Assembly: GCA_018894105.1 (NCBI GenBank) | Contig: CM032126.1 | Coordinates: 8,335,001 to 8,399,000, forward strand | From: Jacaranda mimosifolia | Taxonomy: Eukaryota; Streptophyta; Magnoliopsida; Lamiales; Bignoniaceae | Direction: 5' to 3' | Length of the DNA: 64,000 bases | Shown here: in pieces, positions 47,222 to 58,589 of the stretch | How positions within the stretch are numbered: position 1 is the stretch's first letter | Layout of the letters: every line of letters begins with the position of its first letter | Notes under the pieces: generated by a model | What the model was told of the DNA's origin: nothing | Databases searched by the model: none | What the model saw: only the letters and a program-made list of their open reading frames with translations | Translations under genes and position numbers: made by a program

Positions 47222-47389
47222 GGCGTGGTAAAAGTACCCATTTTTACTTTTACTGCCTTTGCGTTTGGTCAAGCTTAGAGCCAACTACCTTTGCTACTAA
47301 TATACTCTGCTTTTAGTTCATCGACAGAGAGTAATTCTTTTCTTTCCTTCTTCTTAGCATTCTTCGTTTTGTTGTTGCCATGTTGCAGT

Positions 47390-49917
47390 TATCTAATCTG
47401 AGGGTAGCCATCGGGGGGACAACAAGGCTATTTACTCTAATAGGCCTAGGGGTTCATCAGAAGAGTCGAGTAGGTCATCGAGCGACAGCTCGAGTTCCAG
47501 TAGCTCGAGCAGCGATCGCGGGGGTGATGGAGCTGGGCCAAGTCAGGCTCCTCCATCACGTGGTCGATTATTTACTCCTAACCATTATAGTGAAATAGTG
47601 TCTACGATCACCCCCGCTGATCTGAGGTGTATTAGGTAACTGTACCATATTTTTGCTGAATTTGATCTTTTAAAACCTGGGACTTCTGTTCGAATGCATC
47701 AACCCCCGATTGGTTGTATAACTGTGTTTGAAGATGCCTTTAAGTGTGGTCTTAGGTTCCCCTTACGTGGTCCTGTAGTCGATCTACTTAGGGGCTTGCA
47801 AGTGTGTATCACCCAATTGTTGCCAAACTGTTTTTCCACCATTTATAGCTTTATCGTCCTGATGCACATTTTCGACCAGCCTGCCAACTTTGACAACTTC
47901 TCCAATCTTTTTCATCTTCTGATGTCCTGTAAGTCGGGTAGCACCGATGAGTCGGGCTTTTATTATCTCACTGCTCGATCCCGTCGTAAATTTCTTGTCA
48001 CCCCGGCCTTTTCTTATAGGCAAGAGTGGAAAAAATATTTTTTGTATGTTCAAGTCACTGGAGGTTTAAATATTCCGAGGGGATGGTGGATGGGCCATGT
48101 CGAGATGCCAGGTAACCTAACTTCGACCTGGCCCAATACTTTTGTTCAGGATTTGGTCGAGTTTGGCTAGGTGGAGGCCTCGGTGTTTATCGAGGAAAGG
48201 AGTTTGGTGTTGGCTGGGTTATCACCAACCCAACTGAATTTGCCGGCGGACGATCGACTAGATTGATTGTGTGTCTATGATTCATTATTTTTCTATTTTT
48301 CTGTTCAGTTTTAACCCTTTGTTATTATGTTGCTTGGCAGATCGAGAAGAAATCACGAACCAATCGAAAGCTGAGGCTTTGGCGAAGGCTGAAAGGAACC
48401 AGCAACATCATCAGGCTCGTCTAGGGGCTGTTGTGGTCAAGGCACCTCAGCCTGAGGCGATGACACATTCTCCCTCACCTACTCCATCGCCAGCTCGACC
48501 AATAGTGACTATAGGTAGTAGTCCAGTGGGTTGGGGAAAGAGACCTATGGTGGAGCAGGCGGGACCTGCCTCAAAGAGGACAACAACTAAGAAGGGTAAG
48601 GGAAAGACCACGGGGTCGAGCCAACCCTCGGGCTACAATTTGTTCGGGCAGTACAGGGATGACTTGTTGTTCTATCTGCCAAAATTATCATTGTTGAGGT
48701 TTGGTACAGAGCCGAGCATAGCTGTTCACAACTCCCTGCCGATGGAGACGGCGGGATCTACAGGAGTTGCCCCACTGAAGGTGTTAATGGCTAGGTTGTT
48801 CGCGTCCAACCAGAAAAAGCTGATAGGGCTGAGCCAAGATACCGCTCTCAGGGCTCTGGCCTATCACTCCAACATGGTAAGGCTCTGGACGAATATGTTG
48901 CATTGTTGAACTCTACTTTTTGGTCGAATATTATTTTCTTATTAGTAATGATGTCTTTCAGGTTGGCCAGTTGGGCTACCATTTCTACAGGAGGTCGAAG
49001 CTGGCCCTAGCCGACTGCGAGCACTTATAGGAGAGTGGTGATGTGAAGACTCTAAAGGCTCAGCTCGAGTCATCTCAGACCATGGTCGAGGAGCTGGCTA
49101 AGATGGTCGATGAGCTTAATATGCAGCTCCAGATGAAGGATGCTCAGTTGGTTACCTCCGTCGAGGAAAGGACCAAGATGGATGAGCTGCTTAAACGGGC
49201 TCGATTGGATGCGCAGCTCGACTATGAGTCTGGTTGATCCGCTGATCGAAGGGCTATGCTCGATGAAGCCCGAGCTGAATTTTATCGAAAGCTGCCGCTG
49301 ATACAGCAAGATGTAGTTCAGCAATTTATGCTCAACTCGGTGTTTCAGGACACAAGTGTTATGTTCTCCCTAGATGACACCCGGAGCGCATTTGAAAAAG
49401 GCCCTTAAACAATTGCAGTTTCTGGGCTATTCATTTCGACCCGAGGATAGGGAACGCCTCAGCCATCTCCTCGATGAGCAGTTGCAGCCTTACCCAGAGG
49501 GCGAAGAGGGTGTCGCTGATGAGGGAGGTACAGAGGCTCTGGTGGTCGAGGGATTCGTAGAGATTCCACCTGCCGTGCCCTTGAACGAGGTGCAGATGAG
49601 GGCGGCCGAGATGGCCAAGAGGCTGGATGAGATCGCCAAGGAGTTTGGCTTTGCCAGTGAGTTTGCCTTCGAAGTTTGAGATGGCATAGTCGACGCTGCC
49701 GCGCACCTTCCTCCTCTGGATGGGAGCTTTTTGATCGATGAGGCTGGTCCTTCACAGCCAGTGATAGCCGATGTTCTTGTTGCCATTGCGATGCCCGAGT
49801 CGAGTGCAATTGACCCTGTGGTAGTTCCCATTCCAATTCCTTCGAGCGACGAGCTCGAACAAGCTGTTGAAGAAGGTAGTCAAGGAGTGCGGGATGAGGG
49901 TGCCAGGTCGAGCTGAT
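47390..49917 (+). pseudogene. Antisense gene of element 2 (Transposase_28-like, coiled coil)
   Basis: It is nearly complete. Exon 1 (about 47395 to 48250) opens with a Ser-rich stretch (SSDSSSSSSSS), crosses one TAA at 47637-47639, then reads RMHQPPIGCITVFEDAFKCGLRFPLRGPVVDLL and YRQEWKKYFLYVQVTGG. It continues past a TAG near 48168 into VEASVFIEERS. Exon 2 begins after AG at 48341 (ATCGAGAAG), carries a basic KKGKGK linker and ends LALRALAYHSNM-like at 48876 before GTAAGG. Exon 3 starts after TTTCAG at 48961. It carries a coiled coil (LESSQTMVEELAKMVDELNMQLQ), a one-base frameshift near 49400 and an acidic tail to 49917. The function is unknown. The fold resembles the plant putative gypsy-type transposase domain. 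Confidence 0.7.
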
Positions 49918-50289
49918 TCTCTTGCACTTATGCATTTTTATTCTGATTGATGTACCCATTCAACTATTTGTAACTCAAACTTTTTGAAATGAATGAAGTA
50001 CTTCTTTTGTTGCTCGCACTTTTATTTAGTTGAATGACATGCTTGCTTTTCTCTGTCTTTAAGCATATATGTTTGGTCGAATGGAACGTAGAACAAAAAA
50101 AATGTGTTTCCCATATATTGGTAAAATTATTCCAAGTTCGTCGTCGAATGAACCAAATATTGGTAAAATTATGCGTCTTCAATTCATCGATTTGAGGTCA
50201 TTTCTATCGACTGCAGGGTCGATTGATTTCGATCAAACCATTCAATTGATATTGCTTACTAGGCCTTGCCAGCCTGATCGACTTCTCGA

Positions 50290-50535
50290 TCAGGAATAAC
50301 TGATTCATTCATTTTATTTGATCTTGGTGGCTAGAAGCCTGCTTGTTCGACTACGGGGTCGATGACAGCTAGAAGTCTGCTCGTTCGACTACGGGATCGA
50401 TGATTTGGTCTTGGCCGAAAGGCCTTGACTTTGCGGCTCAAAGCCTGCTTGGTCGACTATAAGGTCGACAATTTGGTCTTAGCTAAAAGGCCTTGACTTG
50501 GCGGCTCAAATCCTACTTAATCGATTATGGGGTCG
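50290..50535. repeat. Tandem repeats downstream of element 2 pol
   Basis: Units of about 50 and 95 bp share GCCTGCTTGTTCGACTACGGGGTCGA and TTTGGTCTTGGCCGAAAGGCCTTGACTT-like phrases, three to four times. The block lies between the pol stop (50627) and the end of the antisense gene (49917). Confidence 0.7.
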
Positions 50536-50626
50536 ACAGCAAGTAATCTCATGCTAGTAGATGTTCATAAGAATTTCCATCAATTTTCATTTCTGCGAGG
50601 GAATACAATGGGGGCCCATGGCCTTT

Positions 50627-51760
50627 TTATACATAGAATTTCTTTAGATTTACGGTGTTCTAAGGTCGTGGTAGTTCGTTGCCTCACATGTCTGCTAGCT
50701 AGTATGCATTGTGCTTTGACACTTTGACCACAGAGTAAGGTCCCTACCATTTTGGGTTGAGTTTTCCCATGTTTCTCGACACTTCAACCTTCTTGAGGAC
50801 TAGGTCGCCGACTTTGAAACTGTGGGGTCGAACTGCTTTGTTGTAACATTCCGTCATTTTTGACTGGTATCATTGCATCGTGTTGTAGGTTGTATGGCGC
50901 AGCTCGTCAATGGTTATTAGGTCAAGGGTCTTTTCTGTTGCATTTCTGACTTGATTATAGTGAATCAATTGGGTTGTGTGATGGACCAGTTCGGATAGAA
51001 TTACTGCTTCGGAGCCATAGACCAAGCTGTGGGAGCTGCGGCCCATGGCTGTTTGAGGTGTGGTCTATAAGCCCATAGCACTCCTGGGAGGTCATCTGCC
51101 CAACTTGCCCCTGTGCTTGCTATTCGAGCTTTGAGGTGATCGAGAACTGTTCTGTTCGTGACCTCCGTCTGACCATTAGCCTAGGGGTTTACTATCGACG
51201 TGAAGTGTTGGCTGATTCCCAAGGCCTCACACCATTTTCTTGTACTCTTACTTTGGAACTGAATCCCATTATCCGAGATCAGGACTTTGGGCAAATCGAA
51301 TCGACAGATTATGTTCTTCCAAATGAAGCTCTTGATGACCGCGTCGGTGATTTTTGGAACTGCTTCAGCCTCGACCCACTTAGTGAAGTACTCGACCACC
51401 ACGATGATGAATTTTTGCTGACCTGATGTCTTTGGGAGAGATCTGACTATGTCGATCCCCCATTGGTAGAATGGCCATGTGATCTGGACGTTTACCATCG
51501 ATGCGGTTAGTTGGTGCGGCATGTTTGAGTAGATCTGGCACGATGGGCATTTTCTGGCGAAGTCGATTGAGTTTTGCAATAAGGTGGGCCAAAAATAACC
51601 GTAACGGACAACTTTGTGGGCCAAGGACCGACCTCTGGAATGATTGCCGCAAATGCCAGCGTGAATCTTGTGCAGCACTTTATTTGCCTCTTTGGGTGTT
51701 AGGCATTTAAGTGGTGGTCCTGATATCGACCTCATGTAGAGCAGTCTGTGGTCGTCAAGG
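50627..51760 (-). pseudogene. pol of element 2: integrase
   Basis: The main open part is 51735-51181. It has an HHCC zinc finger (HAGICGNH...CPSC), WGIDIV with the first catalytic Asp and LISDNGIQF with the second. A TAG replaces the codon before ANGQTEVTNRT (the Glu follows). The downstream WADDLPGVLWAYR region and the end LKKFYV, stop 50627-50629, complete the domain. The TAG at about 51180 is explained by one C-to-T change in CAG. Further stops lie in the last third. Confidence 0.9.
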
Positions 51761-52052
51761 GCAAACTTGGCTGCATGTTCTCTAAGTTTGTGGGCCTCCT
51801 TCTCGTCGTCGGGGATTGTCCCTTGGCTTAGGTAGAGCTTGATTGGGTCTTGCCAGGAGGGAGTTGTCTCTTTGACCTATCCGATAAGGTTCTGCTCGAT
51901 GGCTTGAATACATAGTTTGCTGGCCACTAAGAACGTTATAGTTCTTTCCGTGGTTCCTTTGTTGAGCTGGCTAACTTTGAAAGTGCGTTTGCCCGTTTAT
52001 TTTTCGCTTGGGGTACCTGGCTTATGGTGAAGCTCTTGAGTAACTATTATAA

Positions 52053-52784
52053 TCATTTCACTTCAGTCAGGTACTGGCTCATTTTGGCCTCATTGGCTTC
52101 GAAATTCCCTTCAACTTGCTCCGCCACCAACTGGGAATCAGTGATCGCTACTAGCTGCTCAATGCCCCGAGCTGATGCCATGTTCATTCCGTCTATGAGA
52201 GCTTTGTATTCTGCCTCGTTGTTGGTAATTGAAAAGTCGAGCTTTATTGCAAAATCATACTCTTCGATGAGTGGGGAACAGAGAGAAACACCAATTCCAC
52301 CTCCTGATGCAGTTGCCGAATCATCAACGTGTAATGTCCACACGGAGGAGTTCTGGTCGGGGTGCTCTGGGAGGTAGAGCCTTTCGGCTACGAAGTCGGC
52401 TAGCACTTGTGCTTTTATGGTCATTCGCAGCTGAAACGTGATGTCGAACTCCCCAAACTCGATAGCCCATTTAGTGAGTCTACCCGACGTGTCCGGCTTG
52501 GACAGGACCTGCTTTAATGTTTGATTCATCAACACCACGATTGCATGAGACTGAAAGTAAGGTTGTAATTTTCGTGCTACTGTAACGAGGGCGAGAGCAA
52601 ATTTCTCGATCTCCAGGTAATTGTGTTCAGGTTCGTGCAAGGCCTTACTACAGTAATATATAGGTCGGTGGGTTCCGCCCTTCGTCGATGCCAATCCTAA
52701 ACTAATCGAGGCGGTGGAAACAACAAGGTAAAGTTGTAAAACTTCTCCCAGCTCAGGCTTGACGAGCATAGGTGGCGAGGGCAA
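52053..52784 (-). pseudogene. pol of element 2: RNase H and second RNase H
   Basis: 243 residues open without a stop. The first half has RPIYYCSKALHEPEHNYLEIEKFALAL and GRLTKWAIEFGEFDI (RNase H of the RT module). The second half has VWTLHVDDSATASGGGIGV, NNEAEYKALIDGMNMA and AITDSQLVAEQVEG: the Asp, Glu and Asp of a second RNase HI fold. The dual RNase H identifies the Tat clade. It continues directly from the RT upstream and toward integrase, where stops follow. Confidence 0.92.
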
Positions 52785-53640
52785 GTACTGCTTAAGTTCG
52801 ATTAGAGCCTGGTCGCACTGTTGAGTTCACTGACACCCCAATTTCTTCACATTTTTGAGTATTTTGAAGAAAGGAAAACTCTTGGTGGCCAGTCGTGCGA
52901 TGAATCTGCCAAGGGCTATAATCCTGCCGACCAGACACTATATGTCTCGAACAGTACGAGGCGGGGCAATGTCCAGAACTGCCTAGATTTTAATCGGGTT
53001 CGCTTCGATCCCTCTTTGGCTGACCATGTAGCCAAGAAACTTGCCTCCTCAAACCCCGAAGGTGCACTTATTGGGATTGAGTTTCATACTGAATGCCCTC
53101 AATATAGAGAAAGTGTGGTCAAGGTCGATTAGGTGGTCCTCAGCTTTCTCTGTTTTTACAATCATCTCATCGACGAAGACCTCCATCGATTTTTTGATCT
53201 CATTTTTTAACATAAAGTTGACCAATCTTTAGTATGTTGCCCCTGCATTCTTAAGCCCAAAGGGCATGACTAAGAAGCAGTATACTCCATTGGAGACGAT
53301 GAAAGAGGTCTTGTCCCTGTCCTCGGGTGCCATGAATATTTGATAATAACCTTGGAAGACATCCATCATGCTCAACAATTCACAACAAGTGGTGGAATCG
53401 ACTACTAAATCTATACGAGGCAGGGGGTAAGGATCCTTAGGGCAAGCTTCATTTAAATAAGTGAAATTATTACAGATGCGCCATTTTTCCTCATTCTTAA
53501 GGACGAGTACAACATTACAAAGCCAAGAGGGGTACTGAATTTCTACAATATATCCTGCCTCTAGTAGCTTGTTGACCTCATCTTCGATGATTTGGAACCT
53601 CTCTGCATTGAAAGTTCTTGTCTTTTATCTCACTAGCTTG
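52785..53640 (-). pseudogene. pol of element 2: reverse transcriptase
   Basis: The frame is readable through nearly the whole domain: ACPKDPYPLPRIDLVVDS, LLSMMDVFQGYYQI, GLKNAGATY-stop-RLVNFML and FLGYMVSQRGIEANP. The catalytic motif at 53163-53177 reads FVDEM where YVDDM is normal, so the second metal-binding Asp is Glu. In-frame stops within it (for example in the ATY-RLVN segment and after NPIKI) sit where one C-to-T change would convert CAA or CAG. It is inactive. Confidence 0.85.
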
Positions 53641-54430
53641 TAGGCAGGGTCTACGTTGAGTCGATGGACGATGACATTTGGGTCGATTCCTTGGAGGTCA
53701 GCAGCTTTCCAAGCAAACACATCGATGTTTCGTTGAAGGAATTCAACCATGAGGCATTCTAAGCGGTTACCTATATCACTTCCGACCAGAGTGGTTTTGT
53801 CAGGGTTTCCAGGTTTCAGCTCTATTATTTTGAATTCTCCGACGGGCTCGACCCGGGTGTCCTCCAACTTTATTTTCTTAGATGCAAGTCCCTTCTTGGG
53901 TTTCACTACGGGGAGTCCCCTGAGGGCTTCAGTTGAGGTCGCTTCTTTTGTTCGTTGGACTCGACGAAAATGGTGTAGCAACGCCATGCGTCCTTAAGAT
54001 TGCATAAAAGTTCTCCTACTCCTGCTAGGGTTGGGAACTTGATCTTCATGTGGTAAGTGGAGACAATAGCCCTAAAGTCGTTCAGGGTGGGTCGATCAAT
54101 GATGACATTGTAGCCAAATGGAGCGTCGACTACCAGGTAGTTGATCATCAAGGTTCTGCTTCGGGGACCCTATCTAAATGATGTGGATAGGTTATTGGAT
54201 CCCTCCAAGATGATCTCGGACCCCCCAAATCCGACCAGTGGCATTCAGACTAGCTCAAACTTTAGTTGTCCCAAATTCATCCTGGTCAAGGTGGACAAAA
54301 ATATGATGTTTGCAGAGCTGCCATTGTTGACCAGGATCTTCTTCACCTCGAAATTGGCTATTTCGAGTGTTACCAACATGGGGCAATCAATCTTCCTATC
54401 GACTCCTCTATTCTCCAAATGATCAAGGTC
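53641..54430 (-). pseudogene. pol of element 2: protease and RT linker
   Basis: Minus-strand KKILVNNGSSANI at about 54310-54350 is the protease active site, with Asn in place of the catalytic Asp. 54151-53906 continues with NYLVVDAPFGYNVIIDRPTLNDFRAIVSTYHMKIKFPT, a characteristic gypsy protease end. 53987-53625 is the linker to RT, with VFAWKAADLQGIDPNVIVHRLNVDP. A stop lies near 54167. Confidence 0.8.
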
Positions 54431-54439
54431 AGACTCGGT

Positions 54440-56150
54440 GAAGGAGATTGGTTCTGCGCTAGTTGAGAGTTGAAAAATAGATTCGACCTTAGATGATTTG
54501 GTCGACTCCAGTTGCCTCTGGGTTTATTTTCTAGCGGATCTTGAGTCCCTCCCAGTGGGACCTCCCGCAATCATGTCAATGAATCCTCGAATGGGAGGAT
54601 GGGGCTCTTGGGCTAGTCTCTTTCCTTTATCTTCTCTCCTCGGGTTGGCCGACCTTTCTCTACGGGGAGTCCGGTCGATTTTTCCCTCTTCGCCCTTGGC
54701 ACGCTCATCGACATATTTTTTCAGATGGCCCTGCCTAATCAATCTTTCGATTTCGTCATGCAAATTAAAATAATCTTCCGTGTCTTGCCCTTTTTGCTTA
54801 TGAAAATGGCAGTATTTCTTCGACTTTTTCATGGCTTCTGTCTCGATCAGTTTCCTGGGCCTTTTAAGGAGATTGTCATGGTGGATGGCAAACAACACCT
54901 CCTTCCTCGGGAGGTTAAATGGAGTGTAGTCATGGAAGCGTTTGATGGGGGATCGACGTCCATCTCAGAGTTGGTGGTCGTCTTTCTCCTTGCTTTTCTT
55001 CTTCTCGACCACGAGATTGCCATATTTCAATTTGTTTATCTCATCTTGGGTCATGTATCTTTCTGCGAGATCGAGGAGCTCCTCTATTGACCTTGGCTGC
55101 TCGCATACCAATGCATTGGCACATTCTTTATGCCTGAGGCCCAAAAATAATACATCGATCAAGAACTCAATCCTTGGGCTGTTGATTTTCAACACCTCCG
55201 TGTTAAATCTGGTAAAAAAGTCTCGGAAAGATTCCTCTTCATTCTGTTTCACGATGTGTAGGTGAGTATATGGGAGCTTTGCCCTCATCCTACTCGCGAA
55301 CTGGTACAAAAACTTGTCACACAACTGATCATATGAATATATCAACGCTGGTTCCAGCTTAACAAACCAGTCCAGTAATATCCCCTGAAAGGTGGTCACC
55401 AGCATTTTGGCGTGGATGTGCTCGTTGTGCCCGTGTAACTACATCATGTGTTCGAACTACAACAAATGCTCGTTCGGGTCTGACGAGCTATCATATCGAG
55501 GTAGGCCAGTTGGAATTTTGGCATCGACGATAATGCGTTATTCGATAATATCCTGGACGAAGGGTGAATCTCTATCTCTTCAGAACCTTTGCAGCCCCTC
55601 CAAATAGCAATTCTTCTCTGTATTTCTCCTCGAGATCTCCTCCAATCATCGGTTGAACTGCTGGACTTGGTAGGATACTTCCTCTTATTCTTCTCTATCG
55701 GCTTGGGATGCGTTTCAGTTCGGGTGGGGTCTCAAACGCTCAACCCTATCACGCTGCGAGGCTCGAAAGGGTCAAACGTTGTGATCAATGGAATTTGCAA
55801 CTTCTTCGCGGGGAATGGGTCGGGCCACTTCCTTTGGGAAATGGCCAAAGCTCACTTCATGCCTCGAGGGAGGCCTTCTGGACTCTAGTCGATCCGAGTT
55901 TTCCCTCGACGATCTTTCCTCCAGGGCCTCAAGTTGCGGCGTTGCATTGGCAGCTGGCTTTGGCTGCACGGTATGTCTATTCAAAGCTGCTGAAAGTTAA
56001 GCTAAAACCTAGGCGGATATCTATTTGTTGATGAGCTGCATCATTTGAGGCATGGTCAGGGTGGCCACTTGTTCTGACGGGGCACTCGATCCTAAGGCGC
56101 CAGTCTCTTGCTGAGGTCGAGTAGGAGGGAGCTAGACCTCATGTTTTCCT
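54440..56150 (-). pseudogene. gag pseudogene of element 2
   Basis: The N-terminal part is at about 56150-55772. The capsid core is at 55405-54965: GILLDWFVKLEPALIYSYDQLCDKFLYQF and QNEEESFRDFFTRFNTEVLKI are the Retrotrans_gag signature. 54898-54524 has KYCHFHKQKGQDTEDYFNL (a C-H-H zinc-finger-like motif of Tat gag) and charged linkers. The start lies about 60-80 bp inside the PBS. Stops separate the blocks. Confidence 0.85.
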
Positions 56151-56206
56151 CTCTTCCCAGGAGGGCTCGCTTGGTGTTCACCATTTTCAATAGCAGACTC
56201 AAAAGT

Positions 56207-56224
56207 TTCCCACAGATGGCGCCA
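56207..56224 (-). promoter_or_regulatory. Primer binding site of element 2
   Basis: Minus-strand TGGCGCCATCTGTGGGAA lies 2 bp from the 5' LTR. It differs at one position from the site of element 1. Confidence 0.85.
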
Positions 56225-56226
56225 AA

Positions 56227-56992
56227 TGATGAGGGTGAAATCTGTTGGTAGCTGGATCATATAGTGATTTTGGAAGGATTCAAGCTCTTTGGTCAATATA
56301 TAGATGTATTTGGGCTGAGTCCTGCAATCGTGAGCAAACATCAAGCTAGCCGAGATGCCCTCGGCTAAGGTACTCCGACGCCCAAGTTAGTATAGAGTTG
56401 ACTAGATATAACAAACGGCAGAGTGAGGGCTTTTTGTATATAAAATGGCATACCTTTGAGAGGCTAGAGTGGGGGTATTTATAACCTTCTCTTAGTGGGG
56501 ATTTTTCTGAGATGCCCTTGACATATAGGAATGATCTTTGTCCTTGCATGGGGGGCATTAGGTCATCTCCTACTTTTGTACTATTCCAGGTGGCTGTCTT
56601 TCCAGGTTTTAGGGATAGGATATGACACTGTAGACGCGCCTCCTCCTTAGTGCGGCAGCATGGGTGGTACTGGGACGGTATGCGCCATTATACGGAGGCA
56701 TGCTACCTGTCAGGGCATTTAATGCCGCAGAGGTGATTCTGCACCGGGTCGACCTCCCTGTTCGGTATCCAAGTCGACCTAACAAGTGGTTGGCACGCGG
56801 CGTATAAGGTAGACGAACGATGCAGTCGAGAGGTCAATCAACAGCCCTGTCTGTGAGCGACGTCGATCTGTGTGGTCGATTTGGGTCACCTGACGTCGGT
56901 AGCACCATTGAGCCTAGGGTATGAGGTGGATTTGGTGCTACATCCTTAGGCCCGTGGTCTTTGGGCTGAGCACATTGGACTATTCCATATCA
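56227..56992 (-). repeat. 5' LTR of element 2
   Basis: 766 bp, TGATGAGGGTGAAATC to TTCCATATCA, followed by target duplication ATTGT at 56993-56997. Confidence 0.95.
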
Positions 56993-56997
56993 ATTGT

Positions 56998-57660
56998 AAA
57001 GAAAAATAATGTGGCCCAAAATGATCAGGTAGCAGTAGTCGTAGTAGTAAATCAAAAAATGCAAAAACATAACACAAGATCTGACGCGATTCAATGATGT
57101 GCATACCTCTGCGAACGAAGACATGGATTTTGTTGATTTCAGATCAAGTGTGCAAAGTACATTCAAGTCCCACAAGTTTTGTAAGAACACCTAACTCCTT
57201 CATATCAAGTCTCCATTTGATAAATCTCACACAAAAATAGCCCACAATTATTTTAAATTGTCTAAAAATTGTGCAAAAAATTATATAAAAAAAGAAAGAA
57301 AGAAAAAGAGCCTTTAAATACGAGTTCTTGGCCCAAATGGCATTTGGGCCCAGCATCATGCATTGGGGCACAACTTGCTTGCATCACAGCGATAGAACAA
57401 CCAAGAAGTGCTCAAGTGGGCAATGGTAATTGCATCAAGGCGTGGCCTTCTTGAGCCCTAATGCAGGGCAAGAAAATCTTATACGCAAACTTAGTGTTGG
57501 GGGGCAACAAACTTAGTGTTGGGGGGCAACACCTTTATGCCTTGGCATAAGATGTGCAAGCTGCTAATAGTGCACCGTTTTGCTGCCATTTATATGCCAT
57601 CTCCATTGTTGCTCATCATTTATATCGTTTCTTTGCCATTTTCATCGTTTTTAGCCTCTG
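56998..57660. other. Spacer, no gene seen
   Basis: It holds a 23-bp direct tandem repeat (AACTTAGTGTTGGGGGGCAAC, about 57488-57532) and an A/G-rich run at 57283-57310. It could be the 3' end of the neighbouring copia element, but no LTR was identified. Confidence 0.4.
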
Positions 57661-58463
57661 AGATTTAAAATTTTAAGGGACATTTAAGAATCTCTATCCT
57701 GACTTGAAATTTTATGCTTACCATCTTCATCTCTCTAAAGGGACGATTATCTAAGTCTACAAATATTTATCAAATCTAAATAATGCTTGAATTTGATTCC
57801 TAAAATAGTCTTTATCAACGTATTCGCCAAATAATCCTCACTCCCAACCTTATCAACTAAGATAACACCTTGAGACACCATATCCCAAACAAAGTACTAC
57901 CTTCATCAATGTGTTTTGTTCTTTCATGAAATGCCTGATTCTTCGACAAGTATATATAGCTCTCTAATTATCACAAAATACTATAGTAATATTAGAATTC
58001 CACCCATATCGTCAATAAGCCCCTTCAGCCAAATGCTTTCTTTCATACCTCTAGCCAAAGCCATGTACTCATACTTTATTATAGACAAATCAACTGAAGA
58101 TTATAAATTGCCTTTCAGCTAACAAAACAACTCGAAACACAAAAAATATAGCCCATTATAGACCTTATGTCATCAAATCTCTGCATCAGCATATCCAACA
58201 AGTTTAGCTGTAAAATTAAAATGATTGTGCATTAAACGTCTATCCATAAAACCTCTCAAATATCTTATAAACCATTTCACTGCCCACCAATGTGTCTTCC
58301 CTGACTTGTGCATAGTTGTATGTACCTGCTCATGACACTGACAACATGCAAAATACATGGCCTAGCACAACATGTCATACATCATATTACCAACTACACT
58401 AGTATATAGCATATTAGACATTTTCTAGGTGATAATTTTGCTGAGAAAATGAGCTACAAGTTG

Positions 58464-58523
58464 TGTACTGACTACCTTGGACTTGTACTGACTACCTTGG
58501 ACTTGTACTGACTACCTTGGACT
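58464..58523 (+). repeat. Three tandem copies of a 20-bp unit in the copia pseudogene
   Basis: The unit TGTACTGACTACCTTGGACT repeats exactly at 58464, 58484 and 58504, inside a coding segment just upstream of the copia RNase H. As 20 is not a multiple of 3, the expansion shifts the frame. Confidence 0.95.
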
Positions 58524-58589
58524 TATCAATCCTAAAACACTTTAGTACTTTTTCAATGTATTTCTGCTGAAACAAGTACAACAACCTTA

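Larger units (their letters stand above)
46249..56992 (-). mobile_element. Complete Ty3/gypsy Tat-type LTR retrotransposon (element 2), 10.7 kb
   Basis: LTRs 46249-47001 and 56227-56992 (TG...CA) are flanked by perfect ATTGT duplications (46244-46248 and 56993-56997). The PBS lies beside the right LTR, so it reads right to left: gag, PR, RT, RH, aRH, INT (pol stop 50627), tandem repeats, then an antisense plus-strand gene before the 3' LTR. GTCGAC-type words are very common. Several stops and changed catalytic residues show it is inactive. No nested insertion was found. Confidence 0.96.

Noticed and set aside
49431..49959. Minus-strand open frames of 91-166 residues
   Set aside because: They are antisense to exon 3 of the element 2 antisense gene and have no domain similarity.
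51136..51426. Plus-strand 96-residue open frame and others across 50-56 kb
   Set aside because: These are the reverse complement of integrase, RT and gag, which have clear family motifs on the minus strand.
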